Positions 8,980-17,538 of a stretch of 64,000 nt of DNA are shown here, one piece after another. How positions within the stretch are numbered: the first letter of the stretch is position 1; each line of letters starts with the position of its first letter. The DNA lies in NCBI GenBank assembly GCA_946408825.1, contig CAMJTU010000001.1, positions 1-64,000 of the forward strand, given 5' to 3'. A program made the position numbers and the translations under genes. The notes beneath the pieces were generated by a model, which was not told the DNA's origin, did no database searches, and saw only the letters and a list, made by a program, of their open reading frames with translations. The stretch is from an uncultured Planctomycetaceae bacterium. Lineage in GTDB: Bacteria > Planctomycetota > Planctomycetia > Pirellulales > Thermoguttaceae.

Positions 8980-10047
8980 ATGACGTTAAAACTTCTTAAT
9001 AGTCTTTTGGCGGTCGTCGTGTCGAGTTGCGCGCCCCTACTAGCCGCAGACGGCGACCTCCTTGACGTTCGCGACGTTCAGGACGCGCCCGTCAAGTTGA
9101 TCTTTGACACGGATATCGGCGGCGATATCGACGACGCGTTCGCGCTGGGTTTGATTCACGCGCTTGCAAATCGCGGAGAGTGCGAACTTCTTGCCGTCAC
9201 GACGACGACCCCGCTTCCGTCGGCGGCAAGCTACGTCGCGGCGTTCAATCGCCATTTTCGACGTCCTGATATCCCTGTAGGAATCGGGACCGGCTTCGGT
9301 CCGCTGGACTGTTATCCCTCGGACGTTCTAGTTTTGACGGACGACGCGGGACGTCCGCGCTATCCGGTTCCCGACGGTTTCGTCGCGAAGACTGCGGTCG
9401 CGACGCTTCGTCAAGTTCTTGCCGACGCGGAGGATCGTTCCGTCGTGATTGTGCAAGTCGGCGAGAGTTCTAACCTTGCGGCTTTGCTCGATTCAACGGC
9501 GGACGATATTTCGCCCCTTTCCGGGATCGAACTCGCGCGGCGCAAGGTTCGACTTGTCGCGGTCATGGGCGGCGCGTTTACGCTCGACCCAAGCGCAGCC
9601 GGATACGAAGGACGCCGTGAGTCGAATATTATCTGCTCCGTTCCTGCGGCGCAAAAACTCGTTCGCGAATGGCCCGGCGAAATCGTTTTCTCCGGCTACG
9701 AGATCGGCGACCGTATCCGTATGAATCCCGTTAATCTCAAACGCGATTACAGGGGTAAATCGCGGATTTTGTACGATTCCTTTGCGTTCTGGACGGCGCG
9801 TTGTACGACGGAAGGCTTCGATCATCGTCGTCCGACGTGGGATCTTACGCCCGTCCTTTTTGTCGTTCGCCCCGAAGAAGGACGGGGATATTTCACGCTT
9901 TCCGAGCCGGGCGACGTCGAAATCGACGACGACGGCGTCACGCGCTTTGTTCCGAACCCCGAGGGAAAACGCCGCTGTTTCTTACAGACCGAAGAGGAAC
10001 GGATTCGTGTCGGCGAGGCGCTTGCCGACCTTTGTTCCGAACCGTGA
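8980..10047 (+). CDS. Exported nucleoside hydrolase-like protein (copy 2)
   Basis: Paralog of the gene at 6169, 355 residues, same architecture: signal peptide ending near LLAADG, DTDIGGDIDDAFAL signature, EDRSVVIVQVG block, RIRMNPVNLKRDY and TWDLTPVLFVVRPEEG, ending in LCSEP exactly as copy 1 does. The two differ mainly around residues 75-125, which in this fold line the substrate pocket, suggesting different substrates. ATG at 8980 follows GGGGAATCGGAAA; an in-frame TTG at 8959 is less likely because the leader would then begin with extra charged residues. Confidence 0.82.
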   Translation: MTLKLLNSLLAVVVSSCAPLLAADGDLLDVRDVQDAPVKLIFDTDIGGDIDDAFALGLIHALANRGECELLAVTTTTPLPSAASYVAAFNRHFRRPDIPVGIGTGFGPLDCYPSDVLVLTDDAGRPRYPVPDGFVAKTAVATLRQVLADAEDRSVVIVQVGESSNLAALLDSTADDISPLSGIELARRKVRLVAVMGGAFTLDPSAAGYEGRRESNIICSVPAAQKLVREWPGEIVFSGYEIGDRIRMNPVNLKRDYRGKSRILYDSFAFWTARCTTEGFDHRRPTWDLTPVLFVVRPEEGRGYFTLSEPGDVEIDDDGVTRFVPNPEGKRRCFLQTEEERIRVGEALADLCSEP

Positions 10048-10123
10048 AACGCTTGCGTCCCTTGAGATATGAAAACGCCGAACCGCGAATTTCGAGGTTC
10101 GACTTCTTTGAAACACGAGGTCG

Positions 10124-10555
10124 TTACGAACGGGACGCGTCGTCGTCCCATAGATATTTCTTTAGAATTTCGCGGTAACGATCTCTAAGCGGCTCGCTTT
10201 TGTGGACGTTGAAATTGATCGCGCAAAGGACGACCTTCGTAACGGCGCAGCGTTGGGGCGTCGGATCGTTGTCGCGGACGCGCCAAAGTTCCTGCGTGAG
10301 TTCGAAGGATTTTTCGCCGATTCGACTCGTCCACGTGCGGATTTCGACGCGATCGTCGACGAACGTTTCGCGGAGAAAATCGACTGTGACGTTGACGATT
10401 ACAAGACCGTGCGGCTTGGTATGGAACCCCGGCAAAAGCTCCTCGTAGAGCGTCGTTCGAGCGCGGTCGAACCATCGCGAGTAGGCGAGAAAATCGACAT
10501 GCCCCTGCATATTCGTGTCCGCGACCTGCGGTTGAATCTTCGTGACGTAATACAT
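10124..10555 (-). CDS. Hotdog-fold acyl-CoA thioesterase (4HBT, YbgC-like), copy 2
   Basis: Small thioesterase of 143 residues. The segment QVADTNMQGHVDFLAYSRWFD near the N-terminus is the typical 4HBT/YbgC block, with the Asp and the Gly-His turn forming the active site. It is paralogous to the gene just upstream (10600-11004). Both proteins align from MYY, so the start was set at 10555; a GTG at 10603 overlapping the upstream stop (GTGA) is the alternative and would give 159 residues. Probably cytoplasmic, hydrolysing short or aromatic acyl-CoA; substrate unknown. Confidence 0.85.
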   Translation of the reverse strand: MYYVTKIQPQVADTNMQGHVDFLAYSRWFDRARTTLYEELLPGFHTKPHGLVIVNVTVDFLRETFVDDRVEIRTWTSRIGEKSFELTQELWRVRDNDPTPQRCAVTKVVLCAINFNVHKSEPLRDRYREILKKYLWDDDASRS

Positions 10556-10599
10556 AAAAGAAGGTCGGCGCGAATTGTCTAGCGGCGGCGCGAAGCGGG

Positions 10600-11004
10600 T
10601 CACGCCGTTGGATCGTAATGATATCTTTCAAGCGCCTCGCGGAACTTGGACGAAATCGGCTCGCTCTTATGGCTCGTAAAATCGAACGCGCAGAAGACGG
10701 TGCGACCCGTCGCGCAGCGTTCGCCCTGTTGCCACAACTCTTGCGTCACTTCAAAGGACTTCACGCCGATGAGGCTCACCCACGTGCGGATCTCCACGTC
10801 GTGATGCACGTAAACTTCGTGGATAAACGTGACTTCCGTATGGAGCACGACGATTCCGTGATCGCGGAAATTGAGGTCGGGCGAAAATTCTTTATAGATC
10901 GGGACGCGAACGCGGTCGAACCAGTTTGAGTAAGCGAGAAAATTGACGTGTCCCTGCATATCCGTATCCGCAACCTGCGGGGAAAGCGTTGACGTATAGT
11001 ACAT
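10600..11004 (-). CDS. Hotdog-fold acyl-CoA thioesterase (4HBT, YbgC-like), copy 1
   Basis: Thioesterase of 134 residues with the block QVADTDMQGHVNFLAYSNWFD. It is followed 44 bases later by a paralog in the same orientation, an apparent tandem duplication. Shared segments include the SIG/SLIGxKSFE(L/V)TQELW region and the C-terminal HKSEP. The longer frame (to 11118) was rejected because the family begins close to the MYY methionine at 11004. Confidence 0.85.
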   Translation of the reverse strand: MYYTSTLSPQVADTDMQGHVNFLAYSNWFDRVRVPIYKEFSPDLNFRDHGIVVLHTEVTFIHEVYVHHDVEIRTWVSLIGVKSFEVTQELWQQGERCATGRTVFCAFDFTSHKSEPISSKFREALERYHYDPTA

Positions 11005-11126
11005 GGCGCGACCTAGAGCTGGAAACAAAACGAGCGTCGTCCGCAGGTTTGCGAACGACGCTCCGTATTTTATCACGACGCGGTCGTCAGGCAAGAGGCC
11101 GAGACGCGCGCGTTGCAATCCGAAAC

Positions 11127-12785
11127 TCAGTCGTCGTTATCGACGTCGCGTTCGACAATCGCGCCGGTCGTCGCGTCGATATCGTAGTTGTATTCGGTCC
11201 TTCCGACGTGGAATTCGACTTCGAATACGTTACGACCGTTTTCGCGATCGCGCTTGATTCTCGTGCGAGAAATCGCGTTCTGGGCGACCTTGGCGTCCTT
11301 CAGAGCGATCTGGAGCGCCTGCTGCTCGGTGATTCCGGCGCCGTTGTTGGCGGCGGGGGCGGGAGCGGGAACGTAGCTTTCCGCGTCTTGGTCGAAGGAG
11401 AGGATCGCGCCCGTCTTGACGTCGATATCGTAATCGTATTCCGTCTGTCCGGCGTAGAATTCGATTTCATACTTCCAGACGCCGTCGTCGAGTTCCTTCT
11501 GAGCCTTCGTGAAGGTCACGGCGTTCGCCGCGAGCTTCGCGTGAGCCAGAGCGATTTCCTTGGCCTTTTCGAGCGTGATTTCTCCGGCGTTGGCGGCGGG
11601 AGCGGGAACGTAGCTTTCCGCGTCTTGATCGAAGGAGAGGATAGCGCCCGTCTTGACGTCGATATCGTAATCGTATTCCGTCTGTCCGGCGTAGAATTCG
11701 ATTTCATACTTCCAGACGCCGTCGTCGAGTTCCTTCTGAGCCTTCGTGAAAGTCACGGCGCCGGCCGCGAGCTTCGCGTGAGCCAGAGCGATTTCCTTGG
11801 CCTTTTCGACAGTGATTTCCGCGCCGTTGTCAGCGGCGGGAGCGGCGGTCGGCGCGAAGCTTTCCGCGTCCTGATCGAAGGAGAGAATCGCGCCGGTCTT
11901 AGCGTCGATATCGTAGTCGTATTCAATCTGACCGTGATAGAATTCGACTTCGAACTTTCTAACGCCGTCGTCGATTTCTTCGCCGGCCTTCGTGAAGGTC
12001 ACGTCGCTCGCCGCGAGCTTTGCGTGAGCCAGAGCGATGCTCTTAGCCTGTGCGAGCGTGATTCCGTTGACGGAAGGCGTCGCCGGAGCGGCGGCGTCGG
12101 TCGCGGCGGGCTCGTCTTTCGCGAGGGACAGGATGCGGACGTTGCGGAATTCAACGGGATCGCCGTGTCCGAGGAAGCCGATGAAGCCGGACTTGTTGTG
12201 GAGGCCGGGGTGTTCGGCGTTGTGGATCGGCTTGGCGTTCGTAATATCGGCGTCGACGATGACTTTGCCGTTGACGGTTACTTTAATCTGCGGACCGATC
12301 GCGACGATTTCTTCGTAGTTCCATTCGCCAATCGGCTTGAGGGCGCCGGTTTTGGCGGGGACGACGCCGTAGATGCTGCCGTGACGCTGCCATTCGGCGA
12401 TTCCCGGATAGTCTTCGTCGATGATCTGAATCTCCATGCCGTTGTAGGCGGCGTCGAGATTCGCGGCGGTCGTACGGATTCCAACGCCGTTGTTGCCGTT
12501 CTTAGGGAGTTTGAATTCGAAACGGAAGATGAAGTCGGAATACGCTTTCTTTGTTTCAAGGTTGCCGCCCTTTTCGCAGACGAAATATCCGTCCTTAACC
12601 GGGTAGCCGTCGATCCCGCTCTGCCAGATTTCCGGGCTGAGGGAATTTCCGTCGAAGAGGAGTTCGAAACCGAGTTTTTCTTCAAGAGGAGTAAGTTGGT
12701 TCAGCGGCTGGTCTTCCTGCGCGTTGACGAAGGAAGCGACCGCGCAAACGCATGCGACAAGAGTCGCGACAAGAAACTTTTTCAT
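11127..12785 (-). CDS. Secreted DUF1080 protein with four PepSY-like repeats
   Basis: Exported protein of 552 residues. Signal peptide MKKFLVATLV to NAQ. Residues about 30-230 form a DUF1080 / 3-keto-disaccharide hydrolase domain (FELLFDGNSLSPEIW, NNGVGIRT, GMEIQIIDED, HGSIYGVVP, GFIGFLGHGDPVEFRNVRI), a concanavalin-like fold common in planctomycetes. After an Ala/Pro linker come four PepSY-like units of about 79 residues, each with A-x-x-IALxxAK, FEVEF or YEIEFYxGQ, and YDYDIDxKTGAIL. Units 2 and 3 (in protein order) are nearly identical in DNA. Linkers are Ala/Pro-rich. PepSY domains elsewhere inhibit proteases or bind metals or peptides; the role here is unknown. The start at 12785 gives the signal peptide; longer frames add no recognisable sequence. 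Confidence 0.85.
   Translation of the reverse strand: MKKFLVATLVACVCAVASFVNAQEDQPLNQLTPLEEKLGFELLFDGNSLSPEIWQSGIDGYPVKDGYFVCEKGGNLETKKAYSDFIFRFEFKLPKNGNNGVGIRTTAANLDAAYNGMEIQIIDEDYPGIAEWQRHGSIYGVVPAKTGALKPIGEWNYEEIVAIGPQIKVTVNGKVIVDADITNAKPIHNAEHPGLHNKSGFIGFLGHGDPVEFRNVRILSLAKDEPAATDAAAPATPSVNGITLAQAKSIALAHAKLAASDVTFTKAGEEIDDGVRKFEVEFYHGQIEYDYDIDAKTGAILSFDQDAESFAPTAAPAADNGAEITVEKAKEIALAHAKLAAGAVTFTKAQKELDDGVWKYEIEFYAGQTEYDYDIDVKTGAILSFDQDAESYVPAPAANAGEITLEKAKEIALAHAKLAANAVTFTKAQKELDDGVWKYEIEFYAGQTEYDYDIDVKTGAILSFDQDAESYVPAPAPAANNGAGITEQQALQIALKDAKVAQNAISRTRIKRDRENGRNVFEVEFHVGRTEYNYDIDATTGAIVERDVDNDD
11361..11834 (-). repeat. Two near-identical 237-bp tandem units inside the PepSY array
   Basis: Unit 11361-11597 and unit 11598-11834 differ at only a few bases and together encode two adjacent PepSY-like repeats. 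The period is 79 codons exactly. The outer repeats on both sides are clearly more diverged, so this pair looks like a recent in-frame duplication or gene conversion. Confidence 0.85.
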
Positions 12786-12972
12786 AATTTGTTTCCGTGT
12801 GAAAAGGGTACTTATGTCGGGAAAGCGTCGCGCAACGTCGAACCGATCGCAAGATCGGGTACGAGAATCGGCGCGCGCGACGCCAGATCTTCTAACCTGA
12901 TTATAGAACGCCGACAAAATTGGTCAAGATAGGCTAACCCTGTCGCCTGTCCGACGTTCGACCGTCGCGACG

Positions 12973-15015
12973 TCAGAGCAATTTCTGCGCGCGCGCCTTG
13001 AGGTCGGCGTTGTCGGTCGTTTCGACGACCTTCTTCATGCCGTCGATCAAAATCTTAGCGGAGGCGTCCTTCGCCTCGTCGCCGCTCTTTTCGTTCCATT
13101 TCCAGTCGGGCTGGCTCGTTCGAATCTTTTCGGCGACGACGACGGCGGCTTCGCACGCCGCTTCTTTGTATTCTGGATACTGCGCGTATTCGAGCGCGGC
13201 GGCGACGTTTTCGGCGACGTTCAGACGCTTGAAGACCTCGAAGATCAGCGCTTTGTCTTCAGGACGACGCGCCGTGTTGAACGCGGTCTTGCACATCTCG
13301 ATCTTCGTCGCTAAAGGAAGCTCAAACTGACGCGCGACGCGGACGTAACCGCGAATTCCGCGAGAGTGATACTTCGCGTCGTTCGACTGCTGGGCGATCG
13401 CAAGGCAAATCGCGGCGACCGCTTGGGCGTCTTCCGGCGTGTTCCATTCGCCGAGAATCTGCGTCGCTTTGTCGATCGTGTCGGCCTTGTTGCAGGCTGC
13501 GGCGACGGCGTCGAGCGCCGTTTTACCGCCGATTTGCTTCAGGAGCGGCAGAATCTTGAGCTGCTGTTCAAGATCGGACTTCGCGAAGAGGTCGGCGACC
13601 TTGGCGGCGCATTCTTCGCGCGGGAGGCGCGTGCAGGCGGCGCGAAGAATCCAGTCGACTTTCGCGTCGTCGGTTTCGCCGTTGAGCGCGTCGACGAGGA
13701 GCTGGAGATCGTCGAGTTCGACGATTTCAGAGAGCGCGGAGAGCGCCGCGTCGCGGAGCGCGCCTTGGCGTTCGTTCGCGATCTTGACGAGCGCGGGGCC
13801 GGCGGACTTAATGCGCGCGAGTTCGACGATCTTGAGTTGGATGAGCGCGTCCGTTTCGTCCATATCGTCGAGAAGAGCCGAGGCCTGCATATTCTCGAAG
13901 AGCGCGGGCTTAGCTTTCGCAAGCGCGACGCCGAGGGCAATCTTCGCGTTACGGAGCGCGTCGTTGCATTCTTTGCCGTCGACTCGAGTAAAGGCGGCGT
14001 TTTCAAGAGATCCAGCGTAAGAAACGAGCGCTTTAGCGACGGCGGCGCGGAGCGCGACGTCGTCGGCGTTGGCGAGCGAGGTCAGTTTCGGGAACGCGAC
14101 CGCTTTGGCGTCGTCGGCTTTAAGGTTTTCAAAGGCGCGGACGACGCGAACTTTACGAACGGCGTCGAACTTGTCGAAGTTTTCGACGAGCGCGGCGACG
14201 ACTTTCGCGGAAGCGGCGGCGTCGAATTCGCGGATCGATTTAAGCGCGACGTCGGAAACGGGCCCGTCGTCCCCTTGGAGGAGTTCGACGACCTTCGCGG
14301 CGGAGTCGGCGCCCTTGTTGATCAGAGAGCGGTAGATTCCGGCTTCCTTTTCGTATTTCGGGAACGCGGCGGCGGCGACGACGTCGTCAAGCGCGGCGGC
14401 TTTGTCGAGTTGACCCGTTTTTTCATAGTTGTCCGCGACGTCGAGGATGGCGTCGCCGAGCGCTTTCCGAGCGTAATATTCCATCGCGCCGAGGTCTTTT
14501 TTCGATTCCTCGACGAGGAACGCTTCCGCTTCAGGGGACGCGATCATGCCGCACGCGGCGTAGATCGCCTTCTGAACGGCGGGGTCGTCGTTCGCGTCGG
14601 CGATTTCTTTGAGCGTCGCGAAGGAATCCGCTTTGCCGCGAACGCCGATCGTGTCGATCACGCCGACGAGACAGGCGCCTTTAAGTTCTTTCGCCGCTTT
14701 GAGGAGCGCGGCGTCGACCGCTTCGCTTGGCATGGCTTCAAGCGCGAATCGCGCGTTGAAGTTCTGTTTTTCATTCGGAAGGAGCGCGACGAGCGCGGGA
14801 ATCGCGGCGTCGGTTCCGTAGACGGCGAGGCGTTTGCACGCGACGTTGCCGTTGTGGATATCTTCGGGCGCGTCGCCAATGTTGGTAATCGCTTGAATCA
14901 GGGCGGCTTCGTCCGTCGAAGTCTGGAGCTCCTGCCAAGACTGGGCGTTTGCGACGGACGCCGCAAGGGCGACGAACGCGCACGTCAGGAGCGCAAAAAA
15001 GGCTTTGTTACGCAT
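12973..15015 (-). CDS. Secreted HEAT-repeat protein
   Basis: Protein of 680 residues with a signal peptide (MRNKAFFALLTCAFV to ANAQ) and an almost entirely alpha-helical, Ala/Asp/Lys-rich body organised as HEAT/PBS-lyase-like repeats: short helices with patterns such as AAIPALVALL, DVALRAAVAKAL and QGALRDAALSAL. Such proteins act as scaffolds in the periplasm of planctomycetes. No catalytic motif was seen. It shares strand with the DUF1080-PepSY gene downstream and the Gfo/Idh/MocA gene upstream. A TTG start at 15024 is possible, since AGGAG lies four bases before it, but the signal peptide is complete from the ATG. Confidence 0.78.
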   Translation of the reverse strand: MRNKAFFALLTCAFVALAASVANAQSWQELQTSTDEAALIQAITNIGDAPEDIHNGNVACKRLAVYGTDAAIPALVALLPNEKQNFNARFALEAMPSEAVDAALLKAAKELKGACLVGVIDTIGVRGKADSFATLKEIADANDDPAVQKAIYAACGMIASPEAEAFLVEESKKDLGAMEYYARKALGDAILDVADNYEKTGQLDKAAALDDVVAAAAFPKYEKEAGIYRSLINKGADSAAKVVELLQGDDGPVSDVALKSIREFDAAASAKVVAALVENFDKFDAVRKVRVVRAFENLKADDAKAVAFPKLTSLANADDVALRAAVAKALVSYAGSLENAAFTRVDGKECNDALRNAKIALGVALAKAKPALFENMQASALLDDMDETDALIQLKIVELARIKSAGPALVKIANERQGALRDAALSALSEIVELDDLQLLVDALNGETDDAKVDWILRAACTRLPREECAAKVADLFAKSDLEQQLKILPLLKQIGGKTALDAVAAACNKADTIDKATQILGEWNTPEDAQAVAAICLAIAQQSNDAKYHSRGIRGYVRVARQFELPLATKIEMCKTAFNTARRPEDKALIFEVFKRLNVAENVAAALEYAQYPEYKEAACEAAVVVAEKIRTSQPDWKWNEKSGDEAKDASAKILIDGMKKVVETTDNADLKARAQKLL

Positions 15016-15108
15016 AATATTCAAATATCTCCTGCGCGGCTGTTAAACAGCGCGCGTTTGGGGTTGCGTTATTCTGACAAAACGAACGTTGAACGACTTT
15101 GTTCGACG

Positions 15109-16404
15109 TCACAGAGTGTAGGGCGCGCGCATGGCGCGGGTGCGCATGCGGTTGGCGTCGGCGTCGTTGAACTCTTCCTTGACGGGGTCGAATTCGATCG
15201 TTCGCTTGAGCTGCCACGCGATGTAGGCGCAGTGAGAAGCGATGTGCGACTGCGCGGCGACCGCCGCGTTCGCCGCCGGGTTGCGACGCGTCTTGACGCA
15301 TTCGCAGAATTCCGCGATGTGCGTCGACGGGTCGGTTCCCGGCATTCCGAAGTATTTGAGCTCGCTTCGGAGTTTGTCGTTAGAGACGGCCATGCGGCCG
15401 CTGTCGCCCGTTTCGACCCAGCCTTCTTCGCCGACGTAGCGCGCAGAGCAGGTTCCGAGTCCGAGCCATCCGTCGGAGCGCATGACGAGCTTGAGACCGT
15501 CGGCATAATAAGCCCAGATATGACCCGCGATCGAGCCGTCGTCGTTGAACTGCGGCTCGTAGCGAACGGGCGCCGTGTCGTCTTTCTGCGCGGCCCACTG
15601 GCAGAGGTCGACGGTGTGGGAACCCCATTCGAGGATTCCGCCGCCGTGGAAGTCGAACTTGCCGCGCCAGTCGCCGCGGACGTACGCGCTGTTATAGGGG
15701 CGCCACGGGCAAGGACCGAGCCAGCGGTTCCAGTCGACTTCGTCGGGATCCGGCTCCGGCTCGGCGGGGTACCAATCCTGGTCGGTCGCGGGCCACAGCG
15801 TGTTGGCGTGGACTTCCGTCAGTTTGCCGAGTTTGCCCGACTGAGCGATTTCCGCCGCGAGCATGAAGTTGCCGATGTTGCGGCGCTGGGTTCCCGCTTG
15901 GTAAACGATCCCGTAACGTTTGACGGCCTCGGCGAGCGCGCGGCTTTCCTGAATCGTGAGGGAGAGCGGCTTTTCGCAGTAGACGTCTTTACCGTACTTC
16001 GCGGCGGTGATCGACGCCATGGTGTGCCAGCGGTCGCCGGTCGCGATGAGGACCGCGTCGATATCTTCGCGCTGTAAAAGCTCGTTCATATCGATATACG
16101 TCGCGCAATCTTTGTCGCCGTATTTCTCGTTGGCGGCGTTGCTGACAAACTCGCGGCGAATACGGCGAACGTCGCAGATCGCGCGGAATCTGATATCGTT
16201 TCGCCCTAAAAAGATTCGGAAGTCTTCGCCGCCGCGGGAGCCGATTCCAATCGCGCCGAGGTTGATTTTTTCACTCGGAGAAACGGTTCCGTCGAGTCCT
16301 AGCGCCGAAGCAGGCACGAGCGCCGGAACGAAAGACGCGACGCCGCATAGCGCGACGCCCTTGAGAAAATCGCGTCGTCCGACGCGAGATTGCGTTGATT
16401 TCAT
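15109..16404 (-). CDS. Tat-exported Gfo/Idh/MocA family oxidoreductase
   Basis: NAD(P)-dependent sugar oxidoreductase family, 431 residues. N-terminal twin-arginine leader (VGRRDFLKGVALCG) followed by a Rossmann fold with IGIGSRG near residue 53 and the conserved family motif CEKPLS near residue 140. The C-terminal half carries the planctomycete-type segment WNRWLGPCPWRPYN and HGGGILEWGSHTVD. The gene starts with a strong AGAGGAG. Proteins of this group are thought to oxidise or reduce sugar derivatives; the nearby DUF1080 (3-keto-disaccharide hydrolase) gene on the same strand suggests a 3-keto-sugar pathway, which is inference from family knowledge. Confidence 0.9.
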   Translation of the reverse strand: MKSTQSRVGRRDFLKGVALCGVASFVPALVPASALGLDGTVSPSEKINLGAIGIGSRGGEDFRIFLGRNDIRFRAICDVRRIRREFVSNAANEKYGDKDCATYIDMNELLQREDIDAVLIATGDRWHTMASITAAKYGKDVYCEKPLSLTIQESRALAEAVKRYGIVYQAGTQRRNIGNFMLAAEIAQSGKLGKLTEVHANTLWPATDQDWYPAEPEPDPDEVDWNRWLGPCPWRPYNSAYVRGDWRGKFDFHGGGILEWGSHTVDLCQWAAQKDDTAPVRYEPQFNDDGSIAGHIWAYYADGLKLVMRSDGWLGLGTCSARYVGEEGWVETGDSGRMAVSNDKLRSELKYFGMPGTDPSTHIAEFCECVKTRRNPAANAAVAAQSHIASHCAYIAWQLKRTIEFDPVKEEFNDADANRMRTRAMRAPYTL

Positions 16405-16511
16405 AGATTACTCCTCTAAGCCGATCTCCGAGAGATCAACGATGCGCTGACGAACTGACGCCGTTTTTTCGCTGGGATTCCGCGCCTTTTTGGGGCGACG
16501 CGTCCCGCCGC

Positions 16512-16697
16512 CTAAAGCGGGACGAAAACAGCTGCGACGCCAAACAATACGAAGAGGGCGCCCAAAAACGCCGCTCCGAGATATTGATGATAAAAGTTGG
16601 AAACGTGAAAATCAAGCGTCGCGACGCTGTTTTCGCAATTTTGTCCAGTTTTTTGAAAGAGCACGGAAGAACTATCGACGGATATTGACGTCGTCAT
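16512..16697 (-). CDS. Possible small membrane ORF downstream of PrsW-1 (weak)
   Basis: 61-codon frame overlapping the end of PrsW-1 by 26 bases. The C-terminal third is one hydrophobic stretch (YLGAAFLGALFVLFG) able to form a membrane helix. No ribosome site is visible and no family is recognised. The first ~60 bases are similar to the sequence downstream of the second PrsW gene, where that similarity stops at the start codon of the small membrane gene at 17874, so this may be debris of another module copy. Confidence 0.25.
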   Translation of the reverse strand: MTTSISVDSSSVLFQKTGQNCENSVATLDFHVSNFYHQYLGAAFLGALFVLFGVAAVFVPL

Positions 16698-17517
16698 CGC
16701 TTTTCCGCGCCGCTTGCTTCGTTTCGGCGACCGCCTGATCCTTGGCTTTCAGAACGTCGACGCAAAAACTTGACACGTAAAGCGCGGCGATGAAAAGCAC
16801 GCCCCAAGAGGCAAGGGCAATCCTTCTGAATTGGGGCGCCTCCGAGGCGAGCAGCAGCAGAAAGTCGTAGACCCCGTGCGCGACGATCGCGACTCCGTAA
16901 GAGAGCGCGACGTTTTTGTAGAAATATTTGCGCCGTTTCTCCGACGCGCCGGAAATCCCTCCTTCCGCTTTGAGAATATTGACTCCCTTTTTCTTCCCAA
17001 AGATCGCTAGCGCGAGGAAATATCCCATGAAGATCGAGAAGATACAATGCCCCGGAATTGCGGTGAACGCTCTCGTGAACGCGACGTAAAGCGATCTGTT
17101 CAGAGGTCCAGGCGAGACGTAATCTAAGTTTTCAAAGAAAGCGAACCCTAGCGACACGAACGCGGAGAAGGCGAGCGTCCGCGTGTAGCGAACGAACTGC
17201 GCGCTAGTGACGACCACGAGGACAAGAATCGCGAATTTCACCGTTTCCTCTGTAAACGCCGCGACGACGAACCCCTTGATGAAACAGCCCAAAATAGTTT
17301 TTGAATCAGGATTTAGAAGCGCTTTCAGCGCCCATTCCGCAAAAGAGGCGAGAGCGGTCGACATTCCTCCGTCGAAGAAAAGGAACACGTACGTCTTCGC
17401 GAGCTTCTTTGTTTCGCCCGCCGCGTCCGCGAGCGCCCAGAGAAGCAAAAACACGGGGGCGACGACGCAGAGCAAGAGAAAGAAATAATACCCGCAAACG
17501 AGGAGGATTCGGAGCAT
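16672..17517 (-). CDS. PrsW-type intramembrane metalloprotease (copy 1)
   Basis: Polytopic membrane protein of 281 residues in the PrsW / CPBP-like glutamic protease group. Motifs in order: EETVKFAI (EE-x-x-K) near residue 90, FAFFENLDY near 128, PGHCIFSIFMGYFLA near 155, and AHGVYDF near 218. These acidic and histidine residues sit in predicted membrane helices as expected for the family. PrsW-like proteins cleave anti-sigma factors or other membrane substrates. It lies 21 bases after a small membrane protein gene and is closely related to the gene at 17915, with long identical blocks such as FGKKKGVNILKAEGG. Target unknown. Confidence 0.8.
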   Translation of the reverse strand: MLRILLVCGYYFFLLLCVVAPVFLLLWALADAAGETKKLAKTYVFLFFDGGMSTALASFAEWALKALLNPDSKTILGCFIKGFVVAAFTEETVKFAILVLVVVTSAQFVRYTRTLAFSAFVSLGFAFFENLDYVSPGPLNRSLYVAFTRAFTAIPGHCIFSIFMGYFLALAIFGKKKGVNILKAEGGISGASEKRRKYFYKNVALSYGVAIVAHGVYDFLLLLASEAPQFRRIALASWGVLFIAALYVSSFCVDVLKAKDQAVAETKQAARKSDDDVNIRR

Positions 17518-17538
17518 AGGCGTTTCGACGGCGATTTT

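Noticed and set aside
11361..11834. Tandem repeats considered as a CRISPR or satellite array
   Set aside because: The period is 237 bp and in frame with PepSY codons; they are coding repeats.
10989..12932. Plus-strand open frame of 647 codons opposite the DUF1080-PepSY gene
   Set aside because: Mirror of the repeated PepSY DNA; its internal repetition copies that of the real gene.
13366..16077. Plus-strand open frame of 903 codons across two minus-strand genes
   Set aside because: It crosses the HEAT-repeat gene, the spacer and the oxidoreductase gene; composition is repetitive Arg/Phe/Val and nothing is recognisable.
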